From contig NC_134709.1 of the NCBI RefSeq assembly GCF_043290135.1, forward strand, positions 69,926,456-69,990,455: a stretch of DNA of 64,000 nucleotides, in the 5' to 3' direction. Made by a program: the position numbers and the translations under genes. The notes below the pieces were generated by a model. The model was given only the letters and a program-made list of their open reading frames with translations, ran no database searches and was not told where the DNA came from. Source of the stretch: Rhipicephalus microplus (Eukaryota; Arthropoda; Arachnida; Ixodida; Ixodidae). Positions 61,036 through 64,000 of the stretch are shown piece after piece. Each line of letters opens with the position of its first letter. Positions within the stretch are counted from its first letter, which is position 1.

Positions 61036-62110
61036 TCTCTCTTTTCTAAAAGCATTTTAGCCAAACTCCTGATAAATAGCCGCATTTCTTCTGAAGACTG
61101 GTAGCGCTTGATTACGAAACGCTACACGTAACTACTCTGCCAATCAATAGTGATCGCTGTGCAATGTTGGGGCTTTGCTACCATAAAAACAAAACGCATT
61201 TGGCTCTATAGCTGACACTTCTGCTGACAAATGAAGTTTTTTTTTCTTTAGGTAGAAGCTAATTTGTCCAGGAGTGCGCCTAAGAACTTCCTTGCATAAA
61301 TGATCTAGATTCATGGAGGTTATTTTGAGTTTCTGCGCAATCTACACAAGAAAATTCGGCACAGATTATTTAGGCACCTGCCCGTGTATACCCTCGGGGT
61401 CTAAAAAGTACTACAGATTTTTTTTTGCACTTCATTTTTTTGTAACTTTGTAGTTAAGACTTTTTTTCTGAGTGAAGGGGCCTGTCAAGGGGTAACATGC
61501 AGCATTTTTCTTTTTGTATCTTCCTTTTCCTTCTTGTGTATCTTGTACTTGTCGCGTAGTTGAATAAACTTGAACCTAATCTCAAACGTTAAAATTCTCT
61601 TCCAATAAACCATCAAGGCATGCTTGCATTAACACGTCACTTCGAGCCTTCATACTTGAGCGTTTGCATGAGCTTGCACTGAACGTTGTTTAAGCTTCAG
61701 ACGTTAGTTCCTTCATTCAAGTTTATGTAACCGATAAAGCTTCACTCCATCAGCAATCTGCTTCATCAAGTGTCAAAACTCATAAGCGCGGCAGGTATTT
61801 CCAGCCATTTTTTTTAATGTTCTTTCATCAGGTGTGAGCAAGCTCTTCGTAACACTACCACCACCAAAGTTAGAGCTTCTCACGAGTAACGCAAATTTTA
61901 AATATTCACGCAAGACATAGCAATATGGGGTAGAGTTAATTGCGTGTGGCTTTTGCATTTTAAGTGTGAATACACTTTATAAGCGACCCCAAACCATCCA
62001 CCGCCGTCGGCGGCGTCCGCAGTCTTCTCTCTATCTTTAAAAGAAAGAGGACTTGGCGGGCCGCAGCGCGACGCTCTACCGAATAAGCCACGGACGCGAC
62101 GCTGATATCG
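61036..62110. other. No recognisable gene
   Basis: AT-rich, with several T-runs. A candidate poly(A) signal in gttgaataaacttgaacc (about 61560) might be the end of a transposon transcript. No domain-bearing frame is seen. Confidence 0.4.
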
Positions 62111-62269
62111 GTGTCAGTAACGCGCCTTATATCTTTAACGCCGTTGCGCGCGTCCCCCTCCCCCTTCGCTCGCTCCTCCACTCTCCTCGCTCACTGCAGC
62201 TGCGCGCGCACCCCTCTCTCTCGCGCGCCCGCCTTCTCTCTCAGTCTCCCGTCGAGAGCGGGTCGTGCG

Positions 62270-62812
62270 ATGGATGTCCCGGAGGCAACGCTACCATCAA
62301 CAACGAATGCAGTACAACCGAATGCCAGCACTGCACCCGTCATTGGAGGTGACGGTACCACGGTGGTTTCACCGACGTTGGAAGACAAGGCGGCGCTGCG
62401 AAGGGCTCGTGAGACCGAACGTAAGCGGGCGAAGCGTGCAGCGGATGCCAAACTGCGTGCTCGCGAGGCCGAGTGCAAGCGGGCGAAGCGTGCAGCGGAT
62501 GCCGAACTGCGCGCTCGCGAGGCCAAGGACAAGCGGGCGAACCGTGCAGAGAATGCCGAACTTCGCGCTCGCGAGGCCGAGGACAAGCGGGCGAAGCGTG
62601 CAGCGGATGGTGAACTGCGCGCTCGCGAGGCCGAGATGAGGCGTCAGCATCGAGTCGCGAACGCGGCCCAAGAAGCGGAACGACAACGCAACCGTCAGGC
62701 GGAGAAGGGCGATGAAGGCCGGCGTCAAGACGCCGCTCGCAATCGTCAACGGCGAGTGGACGTTCCCCCCCGTGTGATCAAATTGCGATTCCCAGGAACC
62801 ATTACACCATAA
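62270..62812 (+). CDS. Basic 18-residue repeat protein (unrecognised, possibly transposon-associated)
   Basis: The preferred start is ATG 62270, which has G at -3 and G at +4. The frame is open back to 62111, but the extra N-terminus is Ser/Pro/Ala-rich and looks like 5' UTR. From 62270 the protein has 181 residues: a Thr/Ala-rich N-terminus (MDVPEATLPSTTN), then a 19-residue unit followed by four 18-residue units of the type LRAREAEDKRAKRAADAE (unit starts 62396, 62453, 62507, 62561, 62615), then a Gln/Arg-rich stretch (EAERQRNRQAEKGDEGRRQD) and a short tail ending FPGTITP. The pattern predicts a long, highly charged helix or coiled coil and nucleic-acid binding. I know similar RARE-type repeats at the N-termini of arthropod transposon-encoded proteins, but no catalytic domain follows. 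It may be a real single-exon gene or a fragment of an element. Confidence 0.55.
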   Translation: MDVPEATLPSTTNAVQPNASTAPVIGGDGTTVVSPTLEDKAALRRARETERKRAKRAADAKLRAREAECKRAKRAADAELRAREAKDKRANRAENAELRAREAEDKRAKRAADGELRAREAEMRRQHRVANAAQEAERQRNRQAEKGDEGRRQDAARNRQRRVDVPPRVIKLRFPGTITP

Positions 62813-62852
62813 AGGCACCATAGTGTGATTAATCAATATAATAGTGAGAATT

Positions 62853-62858
62853 AATAAA
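62853..62858 (+). promoter_or_regulatory. Candidate poly(A) signal
   Basis: AATAAA lies 41 bases after the stop of the repeat-protein frame, on the same strand. Its position is reasonable for a short 3' UTR, which slightly supports the frame being transcribed. Confidence 0.4.
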
Positions 62859-62869
62859 TACCCCTCATA

Positions 62870-63755
62870 GCATCACCCCGTGCATTCGCACTTAACCATG
62901 TTCACCCTCGGGGAAATGCTTGGGAGTTTTTTTTTTTTTTTCAGAGAGTTTGACACTTCGGCTCTTCATGGTGGCGGCGCGCTTGAACAAATACGCATCC
63001 CCAAGAAGCAGGCGGTGTGAGTCATTCCGTCGCTGCGCCGTCATACGCACTCGCAATGATGAGTAAATTCGTTTGTGCGCTTCTTTCCTGGTAACATAGC
63101 GCCCGTTCTTCACCGCGAAGTTTTCGTGCAATGAAAAGAACCACATTCCTCTGGGCGCTGCTGTCACGTGCGTGTACAATAACACGTACACAGCCTCTCT
63201 TCAATGGGCTCATCTCTGAGGCTGACAGCATGCCTTGTCCCTGAATCCCCACGAAAGGCCTTCACAGCCCTTGGGCTTGATATGTCGCCCTTTCAGCAAC
63301 TCCGTCACTTTCTTTATAAGGTTATTCCCGCCTCTTTGCGTCTTTATAAACGTGGGGTTTTTAAGGTTCTCTCTTGTAAAAAACGTTTAATAGCCGCAGT
63401 TGCCCACACTTTCATTATCTCATATCAGGGTTACCGTTAGTGGCTATTTTACGACCAGTTTAGTGACGAAAATTTGGAGTTGCACGAAGGCTATTTACTG
63501 AATGCTGTCGAATTTGCCGTTGTACTTATTCAAGATGGTTTTCTTTATTTATCAATACTAAATATTGTTTTTCATATTACCACTCCTGTTCTATATAAAA
63601 CCAGTCTGGCAATAATAAACAAGGTCCTCTGACTGCTTTCGCCGTGTATATGACTCTTAAACATGTCACTGTCCTTGACGACACACTTTGTCTTTGCTTT
63701 GGTGGTTCCTGAGCTGAAGACTTCCCACATGAGAGGCAACGGCCATTTTAAGGAT
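62870..63755. other. No recognisable gene
   Basis: A T-run of about 18 is at 62923-62941. Frames at 62892-63191 and 63572-63868 (minus) and 63204-63440 (plus) are anonymous. Confidence 0.4.
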
Positions 63756-63880
63756 GATTGCACAGTATAAGCTATATTCGTGGGGAAAAAAGTAGAAAAA
63801 GAGACTGAAAAAAACCATGTGCCTTGCGTTTTATTGCTTTTGTTTTGTTCGTTTAGTGAAGCCCACACATGTAATGTTCA
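63756..63880 (+). repeat. Short dispersed repeat, second copy
   Basis: Matches 58311-58430 (agtataagctatattcgt, gagactgaaaa, gcccacaca.gtaatgttcac). The copies have the same orientation about 5.4 kb apart. Confidence 0.65.
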
Positions 63881-63948
63881 CGCACAACATGCGTGGCGCA
63901 CATTTTTCTGGAGCAATGTCTGTGGGTGACTGCGGTTGCGAGACTGAG

Positions 63949-63981
63949 GCTGGCGTGAATAATGACATTATTCACGCCAGC
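63949..63981. repeat. Perfect 16-bp-arm palindrome
   Basis: gctggcgtgaataatg (63949-63964), one A, then the exact reverse complement cattattcacgccagc (63966-63981). TTTT follows. With no gene upstream on either strand, a bacterial-type terminator reading is not justified. It could be the end hairpin of a small transposon that continues beyond the window. Confidence 0.95.
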
Positions 63982-64000
63982 TTTTCTATAAGATAAAGGA

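Noticed and set aside
63949..63990. Rho-independent terminator (stem followed by TTTT)
   Set aside because: There is no bacterial gene or context, and the window is eukaryotic repeat DNA.

Overview
This window looks like non-coding, repeat-rich chromosomal DNA from a hard (ixodid) tick. The evidence is a dense set of tRNA-derived SINEs with perfect RNA polymerase III boxes (one family resembles the tick SINE called Ruka), several broken non-LTR retrotransposons of arthropod type, long microsatellites, and no compact gene run or prokaryotic signal. I recognise no complete conserved cellular gene. The only convincing long open frame is a 181-codon basic repeat protein at 62270-62812, itself possibly repeat-derived. 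One possible host exon lies at 37497-37663 (minus).

Layout. 1-9.2 kb: 3' pieces of an I-like LINE carrying RNase H, two SINEs (one with a perfect 15-bp target duplication) and an RTE-like LINE ending in a (TGA)n tail. 9.2-18.6 kb: AT-rich sequence with a LINE C-terminus, a 5'-truncated SINE with a perfect 12-bp target duplication, and a perfect 15-bp-arm hairpin. 18.6-26 kb: a (GATA)n-tailed repeat interrupted by another element, a minus-strand LINE (ORF1 plus endonuclease), and four copies of a family called here the T-element: end motifs GGGGCGAAGC / GCTTCGCCCC around a GGAC-type minisatellite core, usually next to a T-tract. 26-33.8 kb: two more T-elements, each abutting an A-tract inside a transposon-coding remnant (a LINE zinc-binding region; a Mutator-like transposase), and a second (GATA)n-tailed repeat. 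33.8-40.7 kb: mostly featureless. 40.7-42.8 kb: three SINEs, all on the minus strand. 43.3-49.1 kb: two copies of a roughly 700-bp repeat in inverted orientation around a degenerate reverse transcriptase. 50-58 kb: another (GATA)n repeat, a LINE 3' end joined to a third SINE type, the seventh T-element, a 61-bp tandem repeat and a GC-rich repeated block. 58.3-61 kb: an I-like LINE split into reverse transcriptase and RNase H by about 1 kb of foreign DNA that includes a SINE. 62-64 kb: the repeat protein and a terminal palindrome.

Nothing here forms a pathway. The relationships are those of a transposon graveyard: SINEs mobilised by LINE machinery (target duplications, 5' truncations), T-elements landing at A/T tracts, and nested insertions that give relative ages. 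The T-element family is the most interesting item: seven related copies with shared ends, variable minisatellite cores and, in one copy, a core of opposite strand polarity. All family names rest on reading the sequence by eye; no database search was possible.
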